Shown in pieces: positions 1 to 9,174 of a stretch of 64,000 bases of DNA. Each line of letters starts with the position of its first letter. The first letter of the stretch is position 1. The position numbers were made by a program, and so were the translations under genes. This DNA comes from Mytilinidion resinicola (taxonomy: Eukaryota > Ascomycota > Dothideomycetes > Mytilinidiales > Mytilinidiaceae). Below the pieces are notes generated by a model. It made no database searches. It saw only the letters and a list, made by a program, of their open reading frames with translations, and was not told the DNA's origin. The stretch is from NCBI RefSeq assembly GCF_010093595.1, contig NW_022985449.1, positions 369,410 through 433,409 of the forward strand, in the 5' to 3' direction.

Positions 1-756
1 TCGTTCGTGGACTTCTCTGGGCTTCATGACAAGCGTAGCATTCAGATGTTGATCCCTCTCATCAAACCACGAAAACTCATCTTGGTGTCTGGAGAAGCAT
101 CGGAGACAGACGATCTCGCAGTTGATTGCCGTCAACTATTGAATGCTGGGTCTGGAGAAGCAATCCAGGGTGGCGTCGACGTCTTCACGCCCCTTGTAGG
201 AATAACAGTCGATGCGAGTGTCGACACCAACGCCTGGACAGTCAAGCTTAGCCAATCAATGGTTCGCAGGTTACACTGGCAGAAGGTTAAGGGCCTCGGC
301 GTTGTGGCCATTACAGGGCGACTAGAAGCAGCTTCTCTTGAGAGTAAGCCAGAGCAAGGAGCCAAGAAGAAGCTTAAGACTATCGAGGGAGAAAGCCAAG
401 ATGCACAAGATGGAGACGAATATGAAGAGGCTATGGACACTACGCCTGTTCTTGATGTCGTTCCCGCCAATATGGCTGCTGCGACGCGATCAGTAGCCCA
501 GCCACTTCATGTAGGCGATCTAAGGCTAGCCGATCTCCGTAAGATAATGCAGGCTTCCGGTATGACGGCAGAGTTCAGAGGCGAGGGAACACTGGTCATC
601 AATGGCACGGTGGCTGTCAGGAAAAGCGGCACAGGCAAGATTGAGGTGGACGGCGGTGCTTATAGTATGGCCGATCCGCGGAACATCGAAGGGGGCACAT
701 TCTTCAAGGTCAAGAGAAAGATTTATGAAGGGCTTGCGGTCGTTGCCGGAGGCTGA
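1..756 (+). CDS. CFT2: Cleavage and polyadenylation factor subunit 2 (CPSF100/Cft2), C-terminal part
   Basis: The 5' end lies outside the window and the frame is open from base 1. Cft2 is the catalytically inactive metallo-beta-lactamase/beta-CASP partner of the Ysh1 endonuclease in the nuclear complex that cleaves and polyadenylates pre-mRNA. The visible part opens in the end of the beta-CASP/MBL fold (DFSGLHDKRS, then LIKPRKLILVSG), passes through an acidic low-complexity stretch (about residues 118-150 of the visible part), and ends in the conserved C-terminal domain (LRLADLRKIMQ, then GTLVINGTVAVRK). The stop is TGA at 754-756. The apparent start at base 7 is a GTG inside the gene, not a real start. 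RNA15, another subunit of the same machinery, lies about 14 kb downstream on the same strand. Identification is from family motifs. Confidence 0.9.
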   Translation, partial: SFVDFSGLHDKRSIQMLIPLIKPRKLILVSGEASETDDLAVDCRQLLNAGSGEAIQGGVDVFTPLVGITVDASVDTNAWTVKLSQSMVRRLHWQKVKGLGVVAITGRLEAASLESKPEQGAKKKLKTIEGESQDAQDGDEYEEAMDTTPVLDVVPANMAAATRSVAQPLHVGDLRLADLRKIMQASGMTAEFRGEGTLVINGTVAVRKSGTGKIEVDGGAYSMADPRNIEGGTFFKVKRKIYEGLAVVAGG

Positions 757-2134
757 TTCTTCCCGAAACATCCTCATATTTGTACTCTATCTCTGTCTTC
801 CTTCTCTACACTGTCAAATTATGGGGCTCAGCCGCCAAACGTTGCTATCAAGCCCTTTCTTCTTGCAGCATGCAACCGGATTATCTTTATATCTTCTTTT
901 GACTTCTGCTAGTACCTGACTACCAAACTTCATCAAAAAGTTCTCTTACAGTGCCTTGCCATAGACATCCGTACACTTTCCTGCCACTGTTTGTGGGGCT
1001 TCAACGTACTAATAGAAACCGGGGGCAGCGGATACACTTCCAATATGTGTACATCCTGTTAGCACTATCTAAGGTAGCCTCACCCGAGATTACTAGTTCC
1101 AAAATACCGAACTTTTTTCTCATTCGGACTGCTGGAAATACTACGAGGCTCCTCACACAGCGGTAAACCAGTGTACGGATTTCAATGACGAGGTATTGTA
1201 CGAACCACCAACGACGCCGATCAGGACTGTATTGCTGAGTTTTTTGCCTGAGGCCGTTAGAGACCCCGAATCAACGTGGCCATTCGGCCCGCCGTTTATC
1301 CGGCATACCCTTTCCAAAGCCGACTTCACTCCCAACCTACACGCTGCCACACACGTAGTGTACAGCCACGACAATCAAACAGCTATCATTCATCAGCTGA
1401 CTCTAACATGCGGCCTTGGTCACTCGTCTCGGCTTCAAAAAGTTGATTTTGACCCGCGCATTCCCACTTCCTCTAACCTTCCTTCACTGCGTTCCCACCG
1501 CGGCATCAGCAACGTCTACGACACGACATGGCTTGGGGGCCAGCGAGAACACCAGTTCCCCCTATCGAGCTGGTCAGGGGTTCTCAAACTTCACACAGGT
1601 GGTCCAGCTAGCAGCAGCAACACCATTGACCGAGACATGACCTATGCCACATGCTGGATCATGGTAGACATCGAGTCATCTACGATGCGTTTTCTACATT
1701 CCTTCGTGATATACTCTCTGCCACCGCATTACTACAACTCTCATGGCGTCACTCCTGTAGGCGTCAGAGCCCGGCCATGTTGGTTTCGCCTTGCTTCGCT
1801 GGCGGAACCTATGATCATGGCGTCTTTCTTCATTTTTTGCTGCCTTGTTGACATTTGGTTCTCAGCTATATATGGAGACCTCCTGTCGTATAGAATCCAT
1901 CATCCTCATCCACCCACCGGACTTCTCTAGTTACATCAATAGTGCATGACATCTGGACCTGACCTCGACTTTCCAACCTTTTTCAAGCCTCTACCTATCC
2001 ACAAGACAGCCCTCTTTCCCCTGTCGCCGTGACCACTATATCGTAAGCCTATCTCTATAGTATACTCGATTGACGCGACGAAGTTAACACAGCCCTAGCC
2101 TCAGAAAACCATCATCCCCTGAGAACTCCCAACC
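757..2134. other. Intergenic region with one MITE
   Basis: Apart from the inverted-repeat element at 947-1200 I see no supported gene. A 244-codon open frame at 1196-1930 starts with TTG, has no recognisable domain and begins inside the repeat, so it is not called. The final part is presumably the promoter and leader of the gene at 2135. Confidence 0.5.
947..1200. repeat. Tc1/mariner-like MITE, copy A, flanked by TA
   Basis: The left end is TA followed by CAGTGCCTTGCCA (from 949). The right end, read in reverse complement from 1198, gives CAATACCTCGTC and continues with GTACAC and a CCGCTG-type block as on the left. The ends are imperfect inverted repeats of about 45-48 bp, bounded by TA on both sides, with about 250 bp between the TAs and no transposase. 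The CAGTGCCTTGC start and TA duplication are typical of Tc1/mariner elements. Inner parts resemble the repeats at 3219, 7738, 15931 and 43757. Confidence 0.55.
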
Positions 2135-2917
2135 ATGTCCTGGGGCTTCCAACCAAACCGCGGCATGCTTAACCTGGGCAACAACCCGCACCTCATCACC
2201 CCCGAGGACTTCCCCCCCTCCATGCCCCCCGAAGCCTATTTCGGCGCCCCAGCGCTCCCATTCCCCATGCCCGCTGCCCCCATGGCTTTCGGACCCCCAC
2301 TCGCCATAGGTATAGCCGGCCCTCCCCTCACCTTCGCGCCTCCACCCGCAACATTCGGCATGCCCGTGCCCATGCCCATACAATTGGGTGGTCCACCCCC
2401 CATGATGGCACCACCACCAATGCAATTCGGCCCTCCAATGCCCCAGCCCCCTCACGGCGGCCACATCCCGCCCGCCTGGGTCGCCAACAACCTCGGCGGG
2501 CCGCCCGCAACGATCCCCAACATGCCGAACGAGGGCTCGAACCTGCACTTCCCGGGCGGCCGGCAGCCGGGGTACAACATCCTGTTCAGCAAGGAGTACT
2601 GCAGCATCCATGTGTTCGTGATGGATAACCCACCGTGGGCTGACGACGCCAATACGAATCAAGCGGAGGTGCAGAAATTCCATGCGGACTGTAATTGGAA
2701 TGTGAAGCAGCTGATGGAGGCGCTGAGGCCGGGGCAGGACTGTAGCGCGTGGGCGATTACGGAGGTGGTGGAGAAGGGGGATGGGAAGTGGGCGAGGGGG
2801 AGCACGTTTGTTTATACGAGTGAACGGGCGGGTTTTCCGCTGACGGTGGTTGGGTGGACGAAGAATCGGAGGGATGGAGATAAGGGGGCGGTTTGGGTGT
2901 GGATGCATAAGCCTTAG
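2135..2917 (+). CDS. Proline/methionine-rich N-terminus, conserved-looking C-terminus, unknown function
   Basis: An intact single-exon frame of 260 codons starting with ATG. Residues 1-115 are low complexity (PPP, PMP, GPP runs), as in disordered proteins. From about residue 145 the composition becomes globular, with many aromatic residues (YCSIHVFVMDNPPW, then CNWNVKQLMEAL, CSAWAITEVVE and VVGWTKNRR) and the end WVWMHKP. I do not recognise the family. The balanced C-terminal half with Trp and Cys at spaced positions suggests a real fold. A minus-strand frame of 280 codons over the same bases is a Pro/Arg-rich mirror and is not called. There is no signal peptide or membrane segment. Confidence 0.7.
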   Translation: MSWGFQPNRGMLNLGNNPHLITPEDFPPSMPPEAYFGAPALPFPMPAAPMAFGPPLAIGIAGPPLTFAPPPATFGMPVPMPIQLGGPPPMMAPPPMQFGPPMPQPPHGGHIPPAWVANNLGGPPATIPNMPNEGSNLHFPGGRQPGYNILFSKEYCSIHVFVMDNPPWADDANTNQAEVQKFHADCNWNVKQLMEALRPGQDCSAWAITEVVEKGDGKWARGSTFVYTSERAGFPLTVVGWTKNRRDGDKGAVWVWMHKP

Positions 2918-4174
2918 GAAGGGCAAGGGGGTGGGAGGGTATTGGCTTATGGGTGTTTACGACTGTTTTTCTGCGGTGGATTGGCTATGACTGTTAGGTA
3001 ATTACGGGGCAGGTTGTTAATCGGGCTGAGTATTCTTTACGGCTTTAGATTTTGCCTGTTGGATATCTTATCCTCATACTGTTATTGCTATTTTAATTTG
3101 GTTTGGGAAGGATATCTGTTGCACTTCTAGAGTAGCTCTGAACAATCATCACTTTTTCTCAATAGGAACCACATGAGTGACATATCAAGAACCCCTCCAT
3201 TACCACGCCCGCTACCCACACGCGCTGGACAGGAAAAAAGTGGCACTCTAGGAACTGGATCTAGAACAAGCCGCGGTGGGTGTGCACGTGTAAGCCACTA
3301 CTCTGGGTGCTTCAACACATCTTCAGATATATGAACAAGATAGAAGTCCTTCACCTTAGGCTATGAGGACACTTGTTGAAGCACCCCAAGCAGTGGTAGA
3401 CAGGTGTATACACTCCTGCACGAGAACAAAATGCTTGATGATTGTGCCACTTTTTCCCCGCTCAGCGTGATGAGGTGGGATGCTGTTTTGGCAACGACAA
3501 TCTCAGATCAATTAATAGCACCGGCACGGTCACTCCGCGTTAACTTACTCTGTTTTTGGACCGGAGACGAGAATGAGGAAGACGTATAGAGATTTGTGAC
3601 GTCGTGTGACTCTAGATGGTGGGTTTGGGTCAGCTACGAGGGCTTTAAGCGGCCTGCATCTGCTGCGGTGTCTTTGTTTTGACGAAGGAAATTGTGCCTT
3701 TTTCTTAGCCTAACTCGCCGACCCACCTCTATCGCAACGGACGAGCAGATTGCTGATACCAAAACTTCCTTAATCATCCTCCTTGCTAAGGCGCATCCAG
3801 TCCCGGCGTCATTTTCTTGGTACGAGGCGTGGTTGTGGAGTTATGTGCAAAAATGTGGTTGGGTCCTCGAATGGATGGCAAATTCGATTACTCGATACTC
3901 CACGGTTGAGCTCGTCTTGGCGGCCAAGAGTTTCCATTTGAGGGCGTGGTAGTTGCCCGGGCAACTCGACCTGCTGCCTATTACAGGTTTCAACCACACC
4001 ATTGTAAACAGTCATAGCTTGCATGGAAATCGTGTGGACAAATGAACCGGAAATTCGTCAAACGCGATATATTTTCACCACTTCCTCGTAAAGAAATACT
4101 GTGCGAGAAACATCTGAAATTCAGATTAAAAGCTCTACGAGTATCTCCTGCTACCTTTGCATACGACGTCTTTC
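2918..4174. other. Intergenic region with a palindromic repeat
   Basis: Contains repeat copy B at 3219-3471. Small frames at 3404-3589 and 3692-3952 show no domain and are not called. Nothing else is supported. Confidence 0.5.
3219..3471. repeat. Palindromic MITE-like repeat, copy B (near full length, degenerate)
   Basis: Outer left: CGCTGGACAGGAAAAAAGTGGCAC. Outer right, in reverse complement: CACGCTGAGCGGGGAAAAAGTGGCAC. The inner right arm carries TTGAAGCACCCCAAGCAGTGG followed by a GTGTA block, matching copies at 7738, 15931 and 43757. The left inner arm is more eroded (GGTGCTTCAACA kept). No coding capacity. Confidence 0.75.
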
Positions 4175-4860
4175 TCAAACAAGCATCTTGTTCTTGAGAA
4201 GATTTCTATCTTCGATCTCCTTTTCCTTGACCTCAAGCTCTGGTAAGTCCCACTGACAGCTTACATAGCGACCGTTGAGCCACTCTCGTCTCTCCTTCAT
4301 CAGCCAGACGGCCGTGTCTGCTGCCAACTTTGGGGTATCGGTCAAGCCTATATTCACGTGAGTACGTCTTGTCGCCTCAAGGTTATCGGGGAAGTCAACT
4401 CACTGGTATGATGTTCTTCCGGAAGGCTAAGTCCCATGTCCGTAGCTGCACCTCCTGGATGAAGACTGATAGCAATGACGCCCTGATCCGCATACTCAGC
4501 CGCTGTATACTCGGTAAATCTACAGATGGCAAGCTTGGCTGTGTTGTATGCGGACATCCCAGGTATAATCATCAAAGCTCCAATGCTAGTAAGATTGATG
4601 ATTTGTCGAGACGACGAGGAGCGAGGAGTTGTAAGCAGCAAGGGCAAGAACGCTCTTGTTGATAGATACACCCCATTGACGTTGACTTCGAAGCTTTGCC
4701 ACCAGGACATAGGATCGCTCTCGTGTATTGGAGCTCCGATTTCCAGCCATCCCGCGTTGTTTACGAGGATGTCTAGTTTTCCGAAGCACTCCCCGACTTT
4801 CGCAACTGCCTGGTTAGTTGATTCCGTGCTTGTCACGTCCAATTCTACTTTGACGACTGT
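4175..4860 (-). pseudogene. Short-chain dehydrogenase/reductase, 5'-decayed
   Basis: Two exons read well. The upstream one includes LGKPQPTVVKVELDVTST and NNAG, a serine in INLTSIGA and the catalytic YNTAK. After a 56-nt GT-AG intron (4348-4403) the frame continues LTDTPKLAADTAVWL to a normal stop. This is a classical SDR C-terminus with an NAD(P)-dependent oxidoreductase catalytic triad. The N-terminus is broken: no ATG is in frame before a stop, and the region 4861-5100 (minus) contains SDR-like fragments (for example AITSLVVTSS) in several frames with stops and no intact Gly-rich TGxxxGIG loop. The open TTG-initiated frame at 4842 is therefore not a real start. I read it as a decaying gene. 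An unrecognised 5' exon structure is the alternative. Confidence 0.6.
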
Positions 4861-5604
4861 TGGCTGTGGTTTGCCGAGTCTTTTTCAGGGACCTAAAATG
4901 GATTCATTTGAACAATCTGTACACTCGTTAAGCCACCTCGGGCAGCTTTGCTAAGAAGATGTGACGACGAGGCTGGTGATGGCTGACACAGTGGAGTCTG
5001 ACCCTGCGTATCTCGATCCATGGATCGCTCGGTCGCGGACCGGGCGCTAAGCCTATTGCAGCAATGCGATGGTCTTGATGCGCTTTGGCGCCAGAAGTCA
5101 CCACAATCCTGCAGGTGCTCGCTACCTGCTTGTGTCTCAGCTGCGACGCCTATCTGCGACGAAGACTCGTCGCTGAGGGGTCATCCCGGCCTCCCAGCCC
5201 CTCCAGCCCTGCGGAGGTGCCCGTCCGCCGCAGTGAAGCACGCCTTGTGACCGCATCAGGGCAGACGGCTTGGCGCCATGTGACCCGCGCTTCGATATGG
5301 CCATGCGACTGACCTCGAGTAGCCGTTCCGCTCCGGAGACGATGCCGGCCGCTTCTCCTTCTTCTCGGCGTAAGGCTGCCTGGAAGCTGTGATTTATTTG
5401 CACCGTGCTTGATCCGCAGCGCTCCAGCCAGGCGCACAACCAAAAGCGCGCCTGACGCCCAATCCCTGTCGACGCCCACCAAGCCCTGACTTCTCGAATC
5501 CCCGCCGAGCCTCACGCATCTTGCCTCCTCCTCGACACTTCTCTGCGCCGACCCCTCCGCATTCACCGCTGCCCTCTCCCGGCCCTGGCGACTCTTTCAC
5601 CGGC
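4861..5604. other. SDR remnant and leader of the CCCH gene
   Basis: The left part holds eroded N-terminal SDR sequence on the minus strand. The right part, GC-rich and pyrimidine-rich, is probably promoter and 5' UTR of the CCCH gene. Overlapping frames here have no recognisable product. Confidence 0.45.
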
Positions 5605-7731
5605 ATGACTGCATTCCCGCTGCAGTCCCCGCAACCCGCCCCAGCGTTCACCGACGAGCCCCGCTCCCCGCCAGGTCTGCACCACAGTACTGTCTCCTCC
5701 GCTACCATGAACTCCTTCAACCTCACTTTTGCTCCAAACAACGGCACCAACGGCCACCAGATCGCCCAGCGCCACTCCCAAGACTTCCGCCCAGCGCCAG
5801 CCAACGGCGCCATGCCTGGCACAAACCGCAACGGAGCTGTGCCCGTCCCGCACAATCGCGTCGGCAACGGGGGCATGGGCAACATGCGTGGAGCAGACTT
5901 TGGACCGCGGAGCCCGCCAAACAACAAGAGTGAGTAGACACGTCTTCTCGGGCTATATCTCCTTGACCAGACTGACGCTGACGCGCGCAGGCACGTCACA
6001 CGTGCCGTGCAAATTCTACCGCCAGGGAGCCTGCCAGGCGGGCAAAGCCTGTCCCTTCCTTCACACTGACGAGCCCACCGAGAGAGCTCCTTGCAAGTAC
6101 TTTACTAAAGTGAGTAGCTCGCTGTGTTGCCAGGAAGAACTGTAGCTAACCTCAGCTAGGGCAACTGCAAGTTCGGCGCCAAATGTGCCCTCGCACACAT
6201 TCTCCCCGACGGCCGCGTAGTCAACAAGCAAGGCTTTGGAGGAGGTGGACATCTCAATCTCGGAGGGAGGGTCAATCTGCAACACCATGCCGAGCCCCCG
6301 CCACCCACCTCGCTGCTCTCCATGCAGGCACACATGGCCCCGATGCAGCCATCAAATTACGCCTACAGTCAGATGCAGGAAGATCCTTGGAGCCAGCCCC
6401 GCCAGAACGCAAACTACGATATACCCACTATCGACACTACCTTTTCGTCGCACCCCGGATCCAACTACGGCTCGCCCCCGAACGACGGCGGCCTCTTGCC
6501 CATCTCTCCAGGTCAGAAGGGTCGGAGCGTTCTGGACGCGCCGCTTCCAGCCTCCTTCGACAGTCAGGGGATCTCGCACATGGCGCGTTTTGGCCCTCTT
6601 GCTGCATCTGTGCCATCTAGGTTCGGTCTCGGATCCTCGCCTCCATCCTCGTATCCGGAAAAGAGCATCGGCGACTCGCCCGCACTTCGAAACCTTCACA
6701 ACTCCGCATTTGGCGACGATTCTCGCAACGGTCGGAACGACCTCCTAGGCTCGTCGCCGCCAGACTCCACCGATCAGCAGTACGGCCGACGCATCATGCA
6801 CTCGGAGCGCTTCTCGTCAAGGTCAAAGAACGCCCTATCGTCAAGTCTTGGCGCGAAACCTCCTCGTACAGGATTCGAGGACTGGGACGCAGACGGAGAG
6901 GGGCTTATTTTCCCTCATGAGGAAGAGATGCTCCCTAGTACCTTGGGTGAGCTTCTGACCCCACAGGAGAATATGCGCCGTCAATCACGGGACCATGGCG
7001 AGTCGTTTTCTGGATTAGGAGTATCGCCTGCAGACTCTGGCTCTAAAGTAGGCTCTCCGTCTGCTGCATCTTCTTCTCCGTCTCGGTTCCAGTCGCTGTT
7101 CTCGCGCGCTCGACCGAATGAAGGCGGGGTAGAGAGCGGATCGGGTCCAGCAGGTGCATCTGCATTTGGTCATGTAGGATCTCCCCTTCGAAACTCTAGT
7201 CTGCATCCTGGGGCGAGCCCTTCGATCCGAGCTACCACGCGCCCTACGTCGGGAGATGGTAGCAGCTTCTTGTCATCGCCCCCTCGTCAAACAAGCAGCA
7301 TGGGCCTGCTCACCCAACAACTGCAACGCACGCGAATCAACTCCCGAGCTTCAGATGGATCCGAACACCCTGGAATGGGTATGCGTGTTTTGTCCGCTGG
7401 TTCCATTGGAAGTTCAGCCGGAGGTCGGATTAGCGTCGATCGTGCCGTCAGCAGCTCAAGTATCAATCGAGAGCGCATTGACGAGGAGCAAGGGCTGTTT
7501 AGCATGGAGGAGGAAGAAGAAGCGGAGCGCAGCAAGGAGAAGAGCAAGGATGAGCCGGCCGTTGGTTCTCTCAGCAGCGCAAATCAGAAGCGGTTGTCCG
7601 GCGGGAACGACCCGTGGGCGTCCTACAGCAGGTCGCCTCCAGGCTTGGGTCCTATCGGCGGACAGAGGGCTTCAAGTGGGACTGTGGGCAGCTTGGGGAA
7701 GAGCAACCGTACCTGGAACACGAACACATGA
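5605..7731 (+). CDS. Tandem CCCH zinc-finger protein (Cps3/Lee1-like)
   Basis: Three exons: 5605-5929, 5991-6109 and 6160-7731, giving 671 aa. Both introns are GT-AG (61 and 50 nt) and lie inside or next to the finger region. The two fingers are C115-x7-C-x5-C-x3-H133 and C143-x7-C-x5-C-x3-H161, beginning with HVPCKFYRQGAC and PCKYFTKGNC. This spacing and context resemble fungal Cps3/Lee1-type proteins, which are thought to bind RNA. The rest (from about residue 190) is Ser/Pro/Gly-rich with many SP sites and an acidic cluster (EEEEEAERSKEKSK), so probably disordered and phosphorylated. The ATG at 5605 is chosen as the first in frame; the upstream open frame begins with TTG at 5521. A repeat copy begins 7 bases after the stop. 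Confidence 0.85.
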
Positions 7732-7737
7732 TGAGCG

Positions 7738-7860
7738 CGTACACCTGTCTGCCACTGCATGAAGTGCTTCAACAATTTTCCACGTAGCCCAAACTGAAGG
7801 GCTTCTATATCGTTCCAATTCTTGAAAATTCTCTGAAGCACCCCAAGCAGTGGCAGACTG
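7738..7860. repeat. Palindromic MITE-like repeat, copy C (inner part only)
   Basis: Bases 7741-7858 align without gaps to 15984-16101 of copy E; by eye I count 7 differences in 118 positions. Shared blocks include CTGCCACTGCATGAAGTGC and CACCCCAAGCAGTGGCAGAC, inverted to each other. The outer arms with the GGCAC/poly-A block are absent. It starts 7 bases after the CCCH stop and so is probably in that gene's 3' UTR. Confidence 0.8.
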
Positions 7861-8627
7861 TCCTATCCAATCCAGTACGGATATCTCCGGCTTCTGTATA
7901 TATCGGAGTAAACGAACAAAGGAGCAATGCCTCGACCGACACACGGTGTGTATGGACTCACAACGAATAACGAAAAACATAAAATCGGAAAAACTATGAC
8001 CTAGCCTCATACCCCCATTATCGACTTTAACCCTTTTCTTTACTTCTTTCCCTTTGTCATTTGGTTCTCTTTTCTCTTGCTTTCCTTTTGCGGGGCTTCA
8101 CAGCAGCAATAGCATTTCTGGCGTCAGGGGGGAGTTCTAATTTTTCGGATCGGCATGACAGGTTGCGGATCCAAAATCTACAACCGGAAAGTCCAAATCT
8201 GGCGTGACAGAGTTCGGTTTCTTCTTGAACACACTCCATTTTGTGATCTCGAGCGAGCATTCATGGCGGAGAACGCCTGACTATGGCCTTTTCTTTTGTT
8301 TGCTTGGTAGACTCTGAGAAGTCTCTGATTAGACTATGCGATTGACGGCTTGACTACCGGGCTTAATGTAGAATCGAGAAAGTGAGTTATAGAAGACTCG
8401 TGCTGTTGGTGATGGTGTCTGATGTGTAAAGACTGATCAACGCAACTAATGTATAGTGCTGTAAGGCGCTTTAAGACAACTAATCGTACACTACCTTTTC
8501 ACTATTCGCGCACCCGCCTTCCCCCTCTTCTTATATCTCGCCTTCGTTCACACTCGAATAGGCTAGTAATTCAATCAAATACAAGGTTTCCACGCTTAGG
8601 TTATTCCTAGCGTCCTTTAAGCTATAG

Positions 8628-8770
8628 TACAGTGCCTTGCCAAAAGTCTGGGCGCACTTTCTCACCACTGTTGGAGATGCTTCGGTGCGTTCAAAGAGCT
8701 TTGAATTAGAGAATCTCCACACCCTGGTAGTGTACCTACTTGCTGCTGTTTGCGGTGCTTTAGCACCTCA
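8628..8770. repeat. Degenerate Tc1/mariner-like repeat, copy D
   Basis: TA followed by CAGTGCCTTGCCAAAAGTC and CACTTTCTCACCACTGTTGG matches the left end of copy A. A second related block (GTGTACCTACTTGCTGCTGTT) lies at about 8732. I could not define a convincing right end. Confidence 0.45.
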
Positions 8771-9121
8771 TCATCAATGAGGACGAGATGGAAAGACGGC
8801 ATGCGCAAGCCTGTGTCCTAATTACTGTAACGTTAATCGAGTAAGATATGTTAGATGGATAAGGGCAAGTTGTGCGAGTTTTGGTGGAGGAGTTTGGTGG
8901 AATACTCGCTACCAGCGGATTTCCTGCTGTTACCGTGGTAGAAGCATCACGGACTCGAGGACGACCCATTGATCTGGTTAAGCTCTGATGTCACACTTGA
9001 ATAGAATCTTCTGCAGCGTCGCACTTTTTTTCCCATCTCTCATCGCTACATCCTCGTTCACGAAAGCAGTACCCGCCACATACCTTTATCAACGCTTTCA
9101 GCGCTCTAGTTCAAGAGGTGA

Positions 9122-9145
9122 ATGATAACGCCTATTCATCCATAG
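9122..9145 (+). promoter_or_regulatory. Short upstream ORF before the F-box gene
   Basis: An ATG at 9122 opens a 7-codon frame (MITPIHP) closed by TAG at 9143-9145, 29 bases before the chosen F-box start. If transcribed in the leader it could reduce initiation downstream. It may also simply lie upstream of the transcript. Confidence 0.3.
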
Positions 9146-9174
9146 GGACGGCAATCGGAGCGTCGCCAGCGAAA

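Larger units (their letters stand above)
7732..9174. other. Intergenic region with two repeat copies
   Basis: Holds copy C (7738-7860) just after the stop of the CCCH gene and a degenerate copy D (from 8628). The remaining small frames show no domain. The last part is the leader of the F-box gene. Confidence 0.5.

Noticed and set aside
1196..1930. Plus-strand frame of 244 codons
   Set aside because: It begins with TTG inside a repeat end, has no domain or regular composition, and no splice model improves it.
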